A DNA stretch of 64,000 nucleotides from Solanum dulcamara (GCF_947179165.1 NC_077244.1:79078144-79142143); one strand, 5' to 3'; positions 1-12,320 are shown, numbered from the stretch's first letter. Made by a program: numbers and translations. Notes: a model not told the origin generated them from the letters alone.

Positions 1-634
1 TCAAAGTGGTTATAGGTAAATGAGTTAAAATCGAACAAGTTCATTTATTTAGGCTAAAATATTAGGATGGTAGATTAATACGGAAGTATAATCTTCTAGA
101 TCGGAAGGGTGAGAGGATAAGTTGGATCTTTGAAGAGCCTCCTTTTATAGGGCACAAAAAGTAAATCGTCACTTTAATGTGAAACGACATCCGTCTGAAG
201 AGATTGTATTGTTGCACGTGCAAATGTTCTAATACCTCTGTTAAAATTGATTGTTCAACAAATGGACGTACAACTCAAGATTGATTGTTGAACTTATAAT
301 AGTCATGATTGACGTTTCTGTGTATAAGACAATCTTCTCTCGATTGAAGCCCCTACAAAATGTTCAATCGTGTGACAAACAGGCATCGAATCACCTCATG
401 ACATATGAAAGGTTATTTCTCTTGATCATAACAAGTATTTCTTCGGTGTGGATTTCACCACGTTTTAGTTATTATGATCGATTTGTTCCTTTTCCTAGCT
501 GATCCGATTTCCCCCCATAGAAATTTCAAATATTTTTATTTTACTTTAACACAATTATTGTCCAAAGACATATATTAGTATTATAGAAAGCTATATTACA
601 AACACACAAAATAAAAAAAAAACATAAAAGAGAG
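1..634. other. Intergenic, no gene seen
   Basis: AT-rich sequence. A short open frame at 251-502 on the plus strand has no recognisable motif and no splice context, and I do not call it a gene. No repeat or RNA gene was recognised. Confidence 0.5.
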
Positions 635-844
635 TTACAAAATATAGTTTGATGATTGTGCAAACCCAAAGGTCACGTGGAGCTCGTCTGAATCAGCTGC
701 CCCCGAACCTGCTGATCTGTCACTCCAAAGCTCAGGCTCGTAATATCCAGGTAGGCTCGTACAACCGTTTGGCCTTAAGAACCTCTTCCCGATAAACAAA
801 TAAAACACAACATTAAGTACAACCAAAAAATAAGGAAAAAACAA
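635..844 (-). other. Possible orphan exon or gene fragment
   Basis: An open frame of 69 codons on the minus strand. The first 18 or so residues are hydrophobic and read like translated intron or leader. The rest (after a possible splice acceptor near 782) is a polar, G+C-richer stretch with residues such as RPNGCTSLPGYYEPELWSDR, which looks more like real coding sequence than the AT-rich surroundings. I do not recognise the family. Any upstream exons would have to lie beyond 844 on the minus strand, opposite the LRR gene, and I see none. It may be a decayed 3' exon or a chance frame. Confidence 0.2.
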
Positions 845-1189
845 TAACTCTGTACCTACTGTCTTGTAAAAGAGAAGAAAGTGACTGTAGAACTATCTGC
901 TACTCAATTCATTCATCTTCTTCTTCTCTCCTCAAGCCACTAATTTCTTATATCAATTTTGTTGAAGAAGATTCAGCCATAACCAAAAAAGCTTTTGCTT
1001 TCCTGTGAAGCTACTTTTTTTTTTTTTACTTTTTTGGCCTTTGCTGTTGGTTTCCATTAAAGCTTTCACAGACCCCCCATTTGACCACGACAACCTGTTG
1101 CTTCTCGCGGAAAAGAAAACTGAAAAAGATTTAATTTTTACCTTATATAAGCCTTTTGTATCATTCTTCTCTTCAGCTATACGGTAATT
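845..1189. promoter_or_regulatory. Upstream region of the LRR gene
   Basis: Leader and promoter sequence. A TATA-like element (cttatataag) lies at about 1142-1151, roughly 40 nt before the ATG at 1190, which would give a short leader. A pyrimidine-rich stretch (ttcttcttctctcctc) lies near 918-933. A plus-strand open frame just upstream starts with GTG, not ATG, so I do not call it a uORF. Confidence 0.35.
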
Positions 1190-2416
1190 ATGATACCATT
1201 CTTTGTATTTCTGACTCCCCTGTTTTTTCTTCTTCTGCAGAATAGTTTCTTTGTACATGGGATCTTAGACCCAATTGATTTCTTAGCTTTACAAGCGATT
1301 CGAAAAGGCTTAGATGATTTGCCGGGTTCCAACTATTTTGCCTCTTGGGATTTCACTTCTGAGCCGTGTAACTTCGCCGGAGTTTACTGCGATGGAGATA
1401 AAGTGATCGCCTTGAATCTCGGTGATCCCAGAGCTGGATCACCGGGTTTAACCGGAAATTTGGATCCTTCTATTGGGAAACTCTCTGCTCTTGCTGAGTT
1501 CACGGTGGTTCCGGGTCGGATAACCGGTGCATTGCCGGAAAGTTTTTCTCAGTTGAAGAACCTGAGATTTCTAGGAGTTAGCCGGAACTTTCTCTCCGGT
1601 GATATTCCGGCGTCATTAGGCCTGCTCCGGGAGCTACAAACTCTTGATCTTAGTTTTAATCAGCTGAGCGGGAGTATCCCTTGGGCTATTGGAGCTCTTC
1701 CAGCATTGTCCAACATTATACTCTGTCACAACCATTTGTCCGGTTCGATCCCACCATTCGTATCCCAAAGATTGACCCGTTTAGACCTTAAACACAACTC
1801 ACTTTCAGGTACCCTTTTGCCTAATTCACTACCTTCATCGCTTCAATACTTGTCATTGTCGTGGAACCAGTTAACCGGTCCAGTGGATTATCTGTTGACT
1901 CGGCTGAACCAGTTAAACTACCTGGATCTTAGCTTGAACCGGTTCACCGGCTGCATTCCTGGAATCTTATTTACTTTTCCACTCACAAATCTTCAGCTAC
2001 AGAGGAATCTATTTTCGGGTCCGGTTTTACCCATTTCACAGGTGACAATTCCGACGGTGGACATCAGCTTTAACAGGTTTTTCGGGGAGATATCTCCATT
2101 ATTGTCTAATGTGGAGAATTTGTATCTGAACAATAACCGGTTCACGGGTCAGGTGCCGTCGGTCTTGGTGGACCGGTTGTTATCGGCCGGAATACAGGTT
2201 TTGTATTTACAGCATAATTTTCTGACGGGGATTGAGATTAATCCTACGGTGGAAATTCCGGTGAGCAGTTCATTGTGTTTGCAATATAATTGCATGATTC
2301 CGCCGGTTCAGACCGCTTGTCCGTTGAAAGCCGGGAGGCAGAAGAGTAGGCCTACAAACCAGTGTGTGGAGTGGAAGGGGAAAAAGAGTGAAAAAACAAA
2401 CAATATTACTGGATAA
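1190..2416 (+). CDS. Secreted leucine-rich repeat protein (no kinase)
   Basis: A single-exon gene of 408 codons. Residues 1-24 are a hydrophobic signal peptide ending near FFVHG. A plant LRR N-terminal cap follows, with the paired cysteines C60 and C67 (PCNFAGVYC). About ten plant-type LRRs follow, with LxxLxLSxNxLSGxIP-like repeats (for example LQTLDLSFNQLSGSIPWAIG near 150-170). A Cys-bearing C-terminal cap (LCLQYNC ... CPLKAG) and a basic tail end the protein. There is no transmembrane segment or kinase, so it should be apoplastic or wall-associated. The sequence closely resembles the Arabidopsis LRR family proteins At4g03010 and At1g03440 as I remember them, beginning with DPIDFLALQAIRK and DDLPGSN. 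Its biochemical role is not known to me. The start is the first ATG before the signal peptide, after a TATA-like element. Confidence 0.9.
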   Translation: MIPFFVFLTPLFFLLLQNSFFVHGILDPIDFLALQAIRKGLDDLPGSNYFASWDFTSEPCNFAGVYCDGDKVIALNLGDPRAGSPGLTGNLDPSIGKLSALAEFTVVPGRITGALPESFSQLKNLRFLGVSRNFLSGDIPASLGLLRELQTLDLSFNQLSGSIPWAIGALPALSNIILCHNHLSGSIPPFVSQRLTRLDLKHNSLSGTLLPNSLPSSLQYLSLSWNQLTGPVDYLLTRLNQLNYLDLSLNRFTGCIPGILFTFPLTNLQLQRNLFSGPVLPISQVTIPTVDISFNRFFGEISPLLSNVENLYLNNNRFTGQVPSVLVDRLLSAGIQVLYLQHNFLTGIEINPTVEIPVSSSLCLQYNCMIPPVQTACPLKAGRQKSRPTNQCVEWKGKKSEKTNNITG

Positions 2417-5400
2417 ATTATGGCTTAATTTTTTTAGATTCTTTCATTCAATTAAGTTTGTTTTGTTCTGTTTGTGGTGAAATTATTATGGACTGGGCTT
2501 AAACTAATAAAAAAAGAGCAAATGTGCATAAAGGAGAGAAACTTAGGAGAGTAAAAGGGAAGGGTGTAGTTGGATCCTATTATTTTTATGTTATTAAGCC
2601 AAAAGAGTGACTAACAATTTTGGCATTTCTTTTTGTAAATTAGGGTACGTGTTGGTGTTGCCTAATCAATTATTTGGAATTTACGGATCTCAAGTTCAAA
2701 GAAATTATTTCTCTCCTTTTTAGTTCTAAGCTTTGGTGCATTGAGCTGTGATGATGTTATGATACTGTTTCTAACGTTCAAGATGTCAAGTGTTTGGTGG
2801 AATCGATGTATGTCGTGTGTTGATGTTTGCCACCTTTTTCCTGTTTAGAACAAGAGAGACAGAGACAGAGAGAGTAGGTAGGGGGGTTGTTTGGATACTC
2901 AACAAACTCTACATAATTGGATTGAGAGGCATCTCCATTATTTCCTCTTCTTCCCGTTTTCATGATGTTACATTAATCAGTTAGTATTTGCCATGACAAG
3001 ATTTCTCATTTTTTAAATGACTAGTAAAGTTTTCATTGTTTAGAGTACTACTAACACACTCACAATTCTCTCTCATTTATTTTTCTTCCTCTCTACAAAT
3101 CAAAAACTCTATTTTTTCTGAAAAAAATTGACTTCATTGCTGAAACTTGAAGATTTAAAAAATTGTAAAGGTTTAGCAATAAAGTGGGGGATAGACATTA
3201 TCCTATATATTAAAATTGATTTATCTTCCCGTTCCTGAAATTTATTTTTCTAACAGGTGGTACGACTTTAACTACATCAGTAAACATGTTCTCTTTTATG
3301 GTATTTTAAGAAAAACTCATCTGTCTTTATATATGTTACTTGGTTTTAGTTTTCAAATTTATTACTCATTCCGTTTCGACTTTGTTTGACATTATTATTC
3401 TTGTTATAGTTCCCTCCATTTATATATTTTCTTAATGAGATTCTTTATAATCATACTAATACTATAAGAACATTAAATTTCGTGCCCATTTAAACTAGGT
3501 CAAATACAGTGAAAAGGAAGAGTAAAATATTTGAATATAGGGTGGTAAAATTGACCACATTTCCTATAGAATGAAGGTAGGCCAACGTACTCAATTCATT
3601 TTCAGTCCATTCTGGAATTTCCCAGATATTCCATTCCACACTATTTGCTTACACTCTCTCTTTTTACATGTTATTTAAAAAATCATCAATAAGAAGGATA
3701 GTTTTACTAATTTAATCCTTAGAAAACTTTTTTGGAACTTTACACTTTGAAAAAAATTTAATTAATTGTAAGGGTAAGATGTAATCAATTATATCTTGAT
3801 TTTTGTGAATTGACAAGTAATTTGGGATAACTATTTTTGATAATGTGGACAACTAATATGGGATGGAGGGAGCTAGTAATTGTTTACCTAAGACCGTTCA
3901 CATGGTGCATTGTTTGATTACTATATATATATATATATAAAAAGTACTATTAACTCAAATGTGAGAATACATATGCCTGATTTTTTGTCATAAAATTGGG
4001 GCAGATGCTGCTGCTTCATTCCCATGCAGGAGCCATGAATATTGTACGTTTAACCAAACAATATTAATAGTCATAAATTAAGATGAGAATGTGACTAGTT
4101 AACTATATATGTTTATTAGTGATATCATGTATTTATTGGATTGTTGTACAGCAAGTAACAATAACTGTGGTGTGTATATATTTGGGGGCTCAACGCATCA
4201 TTAATATTACACGATAGAGTCGAGAAGGAGGGAATTAATGAGAGTCACGCAAAGCCATAAATGCTTCAAGTAAGGAACACACATTGGATTAAATGAGTGA
4301 GCTTTGGAATTAGAATTTTAGTAATACTTACATACAAATCCCAGATATATTATGGGCAATGAGCCCAACTTACAGGTTTCTACTCTAGGAATAAACATGT
4401 TCCCAAACAGGTCGGAATGTGGACATTGGGCTTTACATAGATGAATGCTCAACTCAGATCCTCCCTTTGGGCTGATTTAACCATTTAGATTTCTGCACAA
4501 ATTACTCTTTATTTGGGGTCTAATGTTAATTTGATTCTATGTAGCTCAAATTTTATTCTATGATCTAAAAAATTGCAAGTGAATAAAACGAGCATCATTT
4601 ATTAAATATATAGATATCCCAAAAAGGGATATACATAATCAGGGGAAATTTAATTTGGAGCTTATATACAATTGAGTCTTATGTATACAATTTTACTATA
4701 CTATTTTTTTTTAGGCGTGCGTTTCTAAAATTTGAATTCGTGATCTCCCAATTGCATCAAGGCTTCCCATTTACCAGTAATTAAGACACATATGATCTCA
4801 ATTTCTTACTCCTCCAATCACCTTTTTTTGTTTGAGCATAAAATATAATACTACAAAGTAGGGTTTTGTTATTTTAGATGGAAGGGATTTGAGTTTGTCA
4901 CAATCTCATTGGCCTGTTGACCCCAAAGCGGACGCATTCCCTTTGTGGTCCACCCCAATTTTATGCTGGCATACAAAAAGGAAGTCTCCTTTTTTTTTTT
5001 CTTTTTTCTTTTCTTCCCCTTCTCCCATAAAAAAGGAGCAAAATACTTACACGCGCTAAATGTTAATTACTCCATGTGTTTCAAAGTTATGTAGTACAGT
5101 CGAATTTCAAGAGTGTTTTGTGAATTTCAGCATGAAATTTTTAATTATTTTTTCAAATAAAATTTATATATTTTTAAAATTACATAATAATTATTATAAT
5201 TAACAATTCAAAATATTTAAAAGATATATAAAAAAATTATAATAAAAAAAAATTATTTGAATTTCAAAATCTGAAAAGTCCCATATAAATTAAATGAATC
5301 TCTTAAACATAATTAAGTGATAAAAATTTATGTAAAAGACTAGTCTTATATTCATTATTTTGGTGCTGAAGGATCAAATTATGAGTAACAGAGAGAAGAC

Positions 5401-5825
5401 GACTAAACTCTATATTACATCTCTAGAGCACAAGTATAACAAAAGTAAGTTGCCACAGCATGAAATTATTTCGAGTGGCCAATCAGATCCATGCTGGAAA
5501 ACAACAAAAACCAAGAAAACTACTGCCTTACAAATACCACTAGCAACCCCATCTATAGAAATACCCAAAGTAAGCTCAAAAACAAGATGCTTCTTGAAAT
5601 TGCTAATAAGTCAAAATTCGATTTGGCTGCCTTTGTGGCTTTTACAACAAGAACTGATCCTCAGATGGAGAATAACAACCCAACAGGCCTCCAGAAGACG
5701 TGAAGGCAGTCATGTTAACACACAGTATCTACGTAAATCGTCTAATAGTATATACTAGTACTAAAAAGAAAACGTGAGTGGAATGGTATGTATAACTAGC
5801 TGCCTGTGATTGAAGTTAAATGAGT
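2417..5825. other. Intergenic spacer with MITE remnants
   Basis: It begins with the 3' UTR of the LRR gene and is otherwise AT-rich. It holds a candidate MITE (3365-3873) and an (AT)n run at about 3922-3939. Overlapping open frames at 5360-5758 (132 codons) and 5491-5703 have no recognisable domain and lie just beyond the 3' end of the GID1 pseudogene. I treat them as non-coding. Confidence 0.5.
3365..3873. mobile_element. Candidate degenerate Stowaway-like MITE
   Basis: The left end (ctcattccgtttcgac) and the reverse complement of the right end (gctccctccatcccatatt) are imperfect matches to the CTCCCTCCGTCCC-type ends of plant Stowaway elements, and each is bordered by TA. The interior also has a second ttccctccatttatat start near 3412, suggesting nesting or internal decay. 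The length (about 510 bp) is large for Stowaway. Confidence 0.35.
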
Positions 5826-7632
5826 CTATGAAGAGTGAGGATGGATGAAACTGGTTATCTTCTTCATTAGGCAGCGAAAATGGTCGTTATTAGGCAAGAA
5901 ATAGAAACCAATTGTTGCTAGTTTTAGATAAAGGAGATTGACCTAATGCCCTGATTCTTGCAGACCTTTAACATAAGCCAATTGCCAATCTTGAACAAGA
6001 TTCAAACCAGCCACCACAATTAGGCTCTTTGGAAATTTAAGTCCTTCAAGGCTTGTACCTCTAGGCCCAAATATATTACATGCTGGATGGTCTCTATCTT
6101 CCCCTTGTGGTAAATATGCCCTCCAGTACCAATCCCTATCTTGAATTGTAACGAAAAATTTCCCATCCAATCTTTTCTCTGATTCAGTCCTCTTTTCCCC
6201 ACCAAACATTGGATGAAGAAGAATATTACCTGATACTTCGACTCGTGCTTCAGCAGCCCTCACACCAACATGGTGAGCAATGTTACCACCACAACTATCA
6301 CCAGCTAAGTAGACATGAACTTTTCCATCCTCCCCACTAGTAAGCCAGGGCCTTGATTTTATCCATTTAAGCACAGGGGTATTGATGTTCAGGTGACCGT
6401 CTATAGTTGACAGAAACAACAACAGCCTTACAAATGCTAACAAGGCGACGACAGAATGTATCGTAAATAGCACTATTAGCTGGGGAATGAGTAAAACTTC
6501 CACCATGAAAGAACAAAATAACAGGAACAATTTCTGTGGTGCTCAAAGGGTTTTGATCAAGCTCTACTTTACCCCATTCATCCTCATTGTCTGGAGCAGG
6601 TCTATATAAGCAAGCTTGTTGACCTATCAACTACATCAAAAAAGTAAACACCATCAACTGGGAAGGAGTTTGCAGGGACCTTCCGCTCCAAGAACTCAGC
6701 CAAATCGCGATTGAATGTGCCATCAGGCCGACGAAGCATGTTGTAAGCCAGTTTGAAATTGGAGATGAGGATCCATGTATTAAGTGGAACCAGCCTCTGC
6801 AAAAGGACACAAACTCTAAGTTATGGACAAAACAAGCCATCACCAATATCTCTGTACTAGAAGTAGATTGATCAAAGCAAAATGTGTGAAAGAAATGGAA
6901 ATGATTGTCCAAGTCCATATATTATCCGATTGGGGGACTCTTAACAAATGTACCTTTTGCAATCCACAAATAGTTATTACAAAACAAAAAAAAAACATCT
7001 GAAAAAATATTTCTTTTTACATAGCTAGAAAATCGAAATAATGAAGTGTTATGCTAAAATAGCAAACCAAATTTTAAATGACCATTTATTAGGAAAACAA
7101 ATGAGAAATATACCAAAAAATGTACAAAATATTAAGAAAAAATATTAACGTAATAATTGTGTCTCACACACATTTTCTCCTTGCAAAAAATTATCAAAGA
7201 CCCTAGAACTATCGTGGATGCTATCATACTAAAAGAAATGAAATTCTAATAAAGTCAGGGCAAACGTTGAACGAAAATCAACCTTGAAACCTCAATAAGG
7301 TAAGAACAAAAAATAATTTTGTAAGGGGAGATAAATAGGTACAAATACGCCAAAAAAAGATAAAATTGAAACAGCACATCCATGAGAAAAGCTCATATTG
7401 AGAAATCAACGTTAAAAGATTCATAGTTTTACCCGGAAAAAGAGTTTGGGTTTAATTTTAGTTTGTCTAAAAATGTTATAAAGAATCAAACATGAAATGC
7501 TGGTTGGATTAGAATAAGTAACAAAATAGACAAGAAGAGTGCACGAGATAGAAGAAGTGGCGGAACATAAGAAATTGACGAGAAAAAAAGTACCTTAGAT
7601 TGAGCAGCGTTAACTTCATTACCACCTGCCAT
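5826..7632 (-). pseudogene. GID1: GID1 gibberellin receptor pseudogene
   Basis: GID1 is a soluble nuclear/cytosolic gibberellin receptor of the hormone-sensitive-lipase fold. The gene structure is recognisable: exon 1 (7594-7632) encodes MAGGNEVNAAQSK, an intron follows (6797-7593), and exon 2 starts at 6796 with RLVPLNTWILISNFKLAYN. Exon 2 keeps the HGGSF motif, VVVSVNYRRSPEH, GDSCGGN (functional copies have GDSSGGN) and the C-terminal TIGFYFLPNN. Three lesions kill it. (1) About 8 nt are missing near 6607 (DRSTSLL then LYRPAP in another frame). (2) About 23 nt are missing near 6367 (after YPCA; the YDDGWTAL-type segment is gone). (3) A TAG at 5943-5945 replaces the Glu codon expected after QESGH, with the normal C-terminus still readable to 5826. 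No frame spans the gene. A truncated or read-through product cannot be excluded but a working receptor is very unlikely. Confidence 0.9.
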
Positions 7633-8029
7633 ATATTATATATATATATATTGGGTAGTGTGGAAGAATGAATCAATGTTTAGAGAGGGGAGAGAAAATG
7701 AAATTAAAAAAGAGATAAAGATAGTTAACAAGAGATGGGGCCGGACATGGAGGAAAAAGCAAAGAGAAGAAGAGACGACGACAAAGCAGGGGCGGGGGGG
7801 GGGGGGTCCAATCTCAATATACACACACTTCGGCTCATTTCTTCATGATTTCATATACTTTCTCACAAATACATGCATACTTCTCCATACATGTAATATA
7901 CTATACTAGTACAACATCAATTCAAATACTTTTTTCTTTATTCATAAGCCCTACACTACAAGTACAATTCACTACTCACCACTAATTTACACATATTCTA
8001 GCTTTCCTTGCGTGCGGCCGTCACCATGG

Positions 8030-8237
8030 CACGTGGTGGAATCAGTCTCCTCGATTGACCAAACTACCCTAACTATCTCAATCAAACGACATTGAAGTAT
8101 GACACGTGTGCGTGACGCCATGGATTTGGAATTTGTTGCCGTATTCCTTCATCTAGGGACTCCTTTCATCTACCGAAACGTGCCAGTTATTTTGGAGGAG
8201 GACCATTTAGATAGAAGCTGCCCGATATCGACACGTG
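8030..8237. promoter_or_regulatory. Three G-box (CACGTG) cores upstream of GID1 remnant
   Basis: CACGTG occurs at 8030-8035, 8103-8108 and 8232-8237, about 400-600 bp upstream of the GID1 pseudogene ATG. The second and third are in acacgtgt contexts like ABRE/G-box sites bound by bZIP and bHLH factors. They may be a relic of the old GID1 promoter. Function is inferred from motif only. Confidence 0.4.
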
Positions 8238-9751
8238 TATGACGATTCGATTTGATTAGAGAGACCAATTCTTTGAAAATACTTTTTCAGCTAACCAATA
8301 ACATGTTTCCTTGCTAATTCTAACCAAACAAAAAGTAGTGCCCTTTGGGACCTTGCTGTTTAGTATTAACTAACTTGTTTCAAATTAATGATACCAAACA
8401 TTATATTGAAATTATATAATGTATATAAAATTCAATCATAATTGATGGTGGTTATAGAGTGAGTAATTTTCTGGATATTTTGTTAGGAGTTGAATAGGCG
8501 AGTATAAAGTTCACAGGAAAAGAAAAATATCAAGTCAGCCACTTGCTTAATATGAAACTTATAACTTTCTCTCCTTGTCGCTTACTGAACCATGTCTCAC
8601 ACGTTGCAGTTTTCTAGTTATAGAAATATTTTAGCCTTTCCTTATTATGATGTATTGCAATTTGTATTGTAATTTTATAAAGGTTGATGACGGCCCCACA
8701 GTTTGAAAAATTGGACTTTTGTGCTCTCTGTCACAACTAAAACAGCGTTTGGCTTGTTGTGCCGTTTTGGTCAAAGTGGAAAACAAATTCTCGTTTCTTT
8801 TGTTTTCTTATACTTGTGTCTTAGTAATATTCCAATAATATAAAGTTCGATAAACTAAATTATACATATAGTAGTGGTAAACGTCACTTTCTACACCAAG
8901 AGCCAATACGCAATTACCAGTTGGTCTTTTCTTTCCCTATTGCTTTTCATCTTTCACTTTCATTGTTTTATTCGTATTGTCGGTTCATCCATAAAATAGT
9001 TTTTTTCTAAACAAGGTCTGAACTCATATTTTATGTTCGATTTTATATTTTAAAATTTTAAATTAAGGATAAAATAATTTTTTAATAAAACATGACTTTA
9101 TACTAAGATCGATACAATCTGAAATTCTTAATTAAAAACGAAGTCCGTACCATCAAAATTCTAGATGATCATGTATAGTTGGCTCTTTTGATATAAATTA
9201 ATTAAATTTAATATAAGTATTTCTAGATTTAATTGAGTAAACTGCGACTTTATTGTCATTCTATCTCAACTACTTTGTTTAATTAATTTGTGTTGTTGAA
9301 GTAAAAATAATAAATCAAATTCTATATCAACTACTTTGTTTAATAAATTTGTTTTGTTGAAGCAAAAAATAATTAATCAAAGTAAGTTCAAAAGTCTTTA
9401 ACATCTCTCCCTCCAACCTTTTTTCTTTTAGTTTAGCTTTTTTGCCTTTTGGTTTCTGGGGTTTTCTTGTGATTTTGGACAATTAAGCTAGTAATATGTC
9501 CGATTCTACTGACTTTTATGTACAAATTAAACAATTGTAGGGTACTCAAACTTACACTACTTTTTTTTTAAAAAAAGACGAATAAAATTTCGTAGCTAAA
9601 TAGAAAAATCTTATACTAATTTTATTTAGTTATAGGTTATAAGAAAATTTAATTAGTTAGAAATTACCGAAAAACTCTCTTTAGCTTATTTCACGTGTTT
9701 CTTACAGTGTTAATCATAAAGCTGAAGACATAGAAATGAGATAAATGATAC

Positions 9752-10000
9752 TCACTCCGTTTCTATTTATTTGTCAAATATTTTATAATTTAATTTTCCT
9801 TTTTACTTGTCAATTTTGACAAATCAAGAAAGGGTAATTTTTTTCTTCTTATTATACCCTCAATTTATTAACATTGAATTAATATCTTTGAAAAATGTAG
9901 TTAATAAATATGTTTAAAACTCTATCAATTAATAGAAGTAAAATGATAAATTCATTATACACATCATTATTTCCTTAATAGTTACTATCAAATCAAAATT
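9752..10000. mobile_element. Possible truncated MITE
   Basis: It starts with actcactccgtttctattt followed by atttgtcaa, the usual left end of a common solanaceous MITE type. I do not find the matching inverted right end, so it is either truncated or the right border is decayed. The right coordinate is approximate. Confidence 0.3.
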
Positions 10001-10464
10001 TGAGAAGTAAAAAAAAAACGAAAACGTTCTCTTGCTTTTTATGGAAGAGATACTGCGACAGAAGCAACGTTAGGGAAGAAATATAATTGGATAACGTTAG
10101 TGATGTTTCAAATGTGGAGATGAAATTTGTAAGACAATAATAGGAAATGTTGGAATTTTAATACTGTTGTCTTGAAGCAAGAAACAACCGTTATTGTATT
10201 TATTTAACACAACTTGTTCTTTTGGTTAAGTGAACGAATACCAGCTTGTTTGTTTGTATTATTATTGTCAGTGTACGTAGGTGAACAATAAGTGTGCATC
10301 TCAATCTCTACTAGCGAGTTTGAAGCATGACTTCAAGAGCTCGAAGCACCCGCACTCTCCCAAGACTCAGAGCAGTCGGATGGACACCCAAATAGAATGT
10401 CTCCTAAGAATAAGAAAGAGTAAAGAAGTACTTTGTTCGAATCAACGTGTGCCACGAATGAGAG

Positions 10465-10611
10465 AGGTCGTTTGAATTGATTTATAATCTACTTATAAGC
10501 TGTTTTTTTTTTAATGTTTGACTGATCAATTTAAAGTCATTTTGTATTTAAAATAAGCCCCAATAAATAATTGGGTTTATTTGGATGAACTAAGTCAATC
10601 CAAACAGGCTA
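10465..10611. mobile_element. Fold-back MITE copy 1 (CAAACAGGCT family)
   Basis: The left end reads gtcgtttgaattgattta and the right end reads tcaatccaaacaggct, which are imperfect inverted copies. The interior contains aatttaaagtcattttgt and ttaaaataagcc, shared with the element at 13256-13512. Related ends are also seen at 35208-35419. Confidence 0.5.
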
Positions 10612-11769
10612 CTAATTTATATTTCTCGTCTATTCTGTATTATTTCTACAAATATTTCATTATGTACCTTTTATTATTGTAAAGCCTCTTTCTTCTTATT
10701 TATTTGTTCTGCTCTTTTTTTTTTCTGGTCCGTTGTAAAAAAAAATTTTTTTTTTTTCAGAATTCTTTAATTCTAGTTTTTTCATGTGACATGTTTTATA
10801 CCATAAAATTGAATGATATTTTGATATACTTGATACATCTTTAATTTAAAACTACGAGATTCAATTTTTTTTTCTTTACTTTCTAAACTTTGCGCCATTC
10901 AAAATAAGACAAAACAATTGAAACAAAAAAATAATAATTTAAGATTGCTATAAAAATTCATAAACATAAAATTACACTTCTTGATTTTAATTTCTATCCT
11001 ACAAAAATAATACTTTCGAAATTAATGACTATTATTAATTGAGTGTCATATGAGAAATCAAAACAGAGCATGCATCTTGTAAAAGCATATCCAAACAATA
11101 TACTTCACGACACGAACCTAATCAATATATACACATATTTTTTTTCATTTAGAATCGTCATAGTCGCTTCTTAACACGGAAATTAAATTTGTATAAAATT
11201 TTCCGAAAAAAAATCTTGTCTAATGGGTTGTAGTTTAAAAGTTTAGTATTAGATCCATTTGGCCATATATATTGCAAGTACTGGTTGGGAATTGATTTTT
11301 TTCACAAGTTTGAATTGATAAAAGCTTCAATCGTCAATCTTTCCGGATATTTAAACCGCACAAATTTTCGATTGCTGAAGTTCCACTTGTCCAGCATCCT
11401 ATGCTCAAGTCTTTTTATATTTTAACGTAACTTTTATTTTTCATCTTAAATGATGGTCAAATATTAATTTTTAGGAATCTCATACGGTAAGGAGCAAATT
11501 TTCATTTACTCCTATCGTTTTCAATTTTACAAAAAATTCTTAAAAAGTGTCCATTTGGGATATATAGGCAGGCACAATTTGATACATAAGAAAAACTGTC
11601 ACTTGAGTTTAAAAAAAATAAATGAAAATCAATTATTCAATCCCCAAAATCATGCAAATTAATTGTCATTCAAACTCTCTCCATGACAATGTAACAGATT
11701 CTTTTCAAAACCAGATTCAAAATCTGAATTTCATTCCCATAAACATTCGTGAAGAAAAAATCAAAAAGT

Positions 11770-12320
11770 TTTCCTTGTATCAATTTAAACTAAAATACTT
11801 ATATTCTCCGTATATCAAATTTGATTCTTTATATCATTTTTTTTTTTGGAATAAAAAAATTTAATTGTACCAAATTTCAAACATCTCAAATTTCCTTGAA
11901 TCAAGTTCAACTATATACTTCTATTTTCCTGTGTCTCAAGTTTGATTCTTTTTATGAAGTTTTTTTTTTGAATCAAGTTTAATTGTATCAAGTTTCAAAC
12001 TCTCAGTTTTCCTTGTATCAAGTTATATATATACTTCTATTCTTCTTGTATCAAATTTGATTCTTTATATCAATTTTTTTAAAATCAAATTTAATTGTAT
12101 CATGTTTCAAACATCTCAAACTTCCTTGTATCAAGTACAACTATATACTTCAAATTTTCTTGTATCAAATTTGATTCTTTATATCAATTTTTTTCTATAT
12201 TCCTTTGTGTCAAGTTTGATTCTATGTATGAAGTTTTTATTTTTTTGAATCAAGTTTAATTGTATCAAGTTTTAAACATCTCAGATTTTAAATTTCCTTG
12301 AATCAAATTCGATTATTTGT
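11770..12320. repeat. AT-rich minisatellite, period about 118 nt
   Basis: Four to five imperfect tandem units. Each contains ttccttgtatcaagtt, an actatatacttctatttt segment, caaatttgattctttatat, and aatcaagtttaattgtatc, then tttcaaacatctcaaa. Unit starts fall near 11771, 11892, 12009, 12122 and, after a disturbed unit, 12293. The last unit is partial. Open frames on the plus strand here simply reflect the repeated AT-rich unit. Confidence 0.75.

Noticed and set aside
1005..1187. Upstream frame with signal-peptide-like start before the LRR gene
   Set aside because: It begins with GTG rather than ATG and overlaps the LRR leader and its TATA-like element; plant initiation at GTG here is improbable.
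5360..5758. 132-codon open frame past the GID1 pseudogene
   Set aside because: A second frame of 70 codons overlaps it, neither has a recognisable domain, and composition follows the AT-rich spacer.
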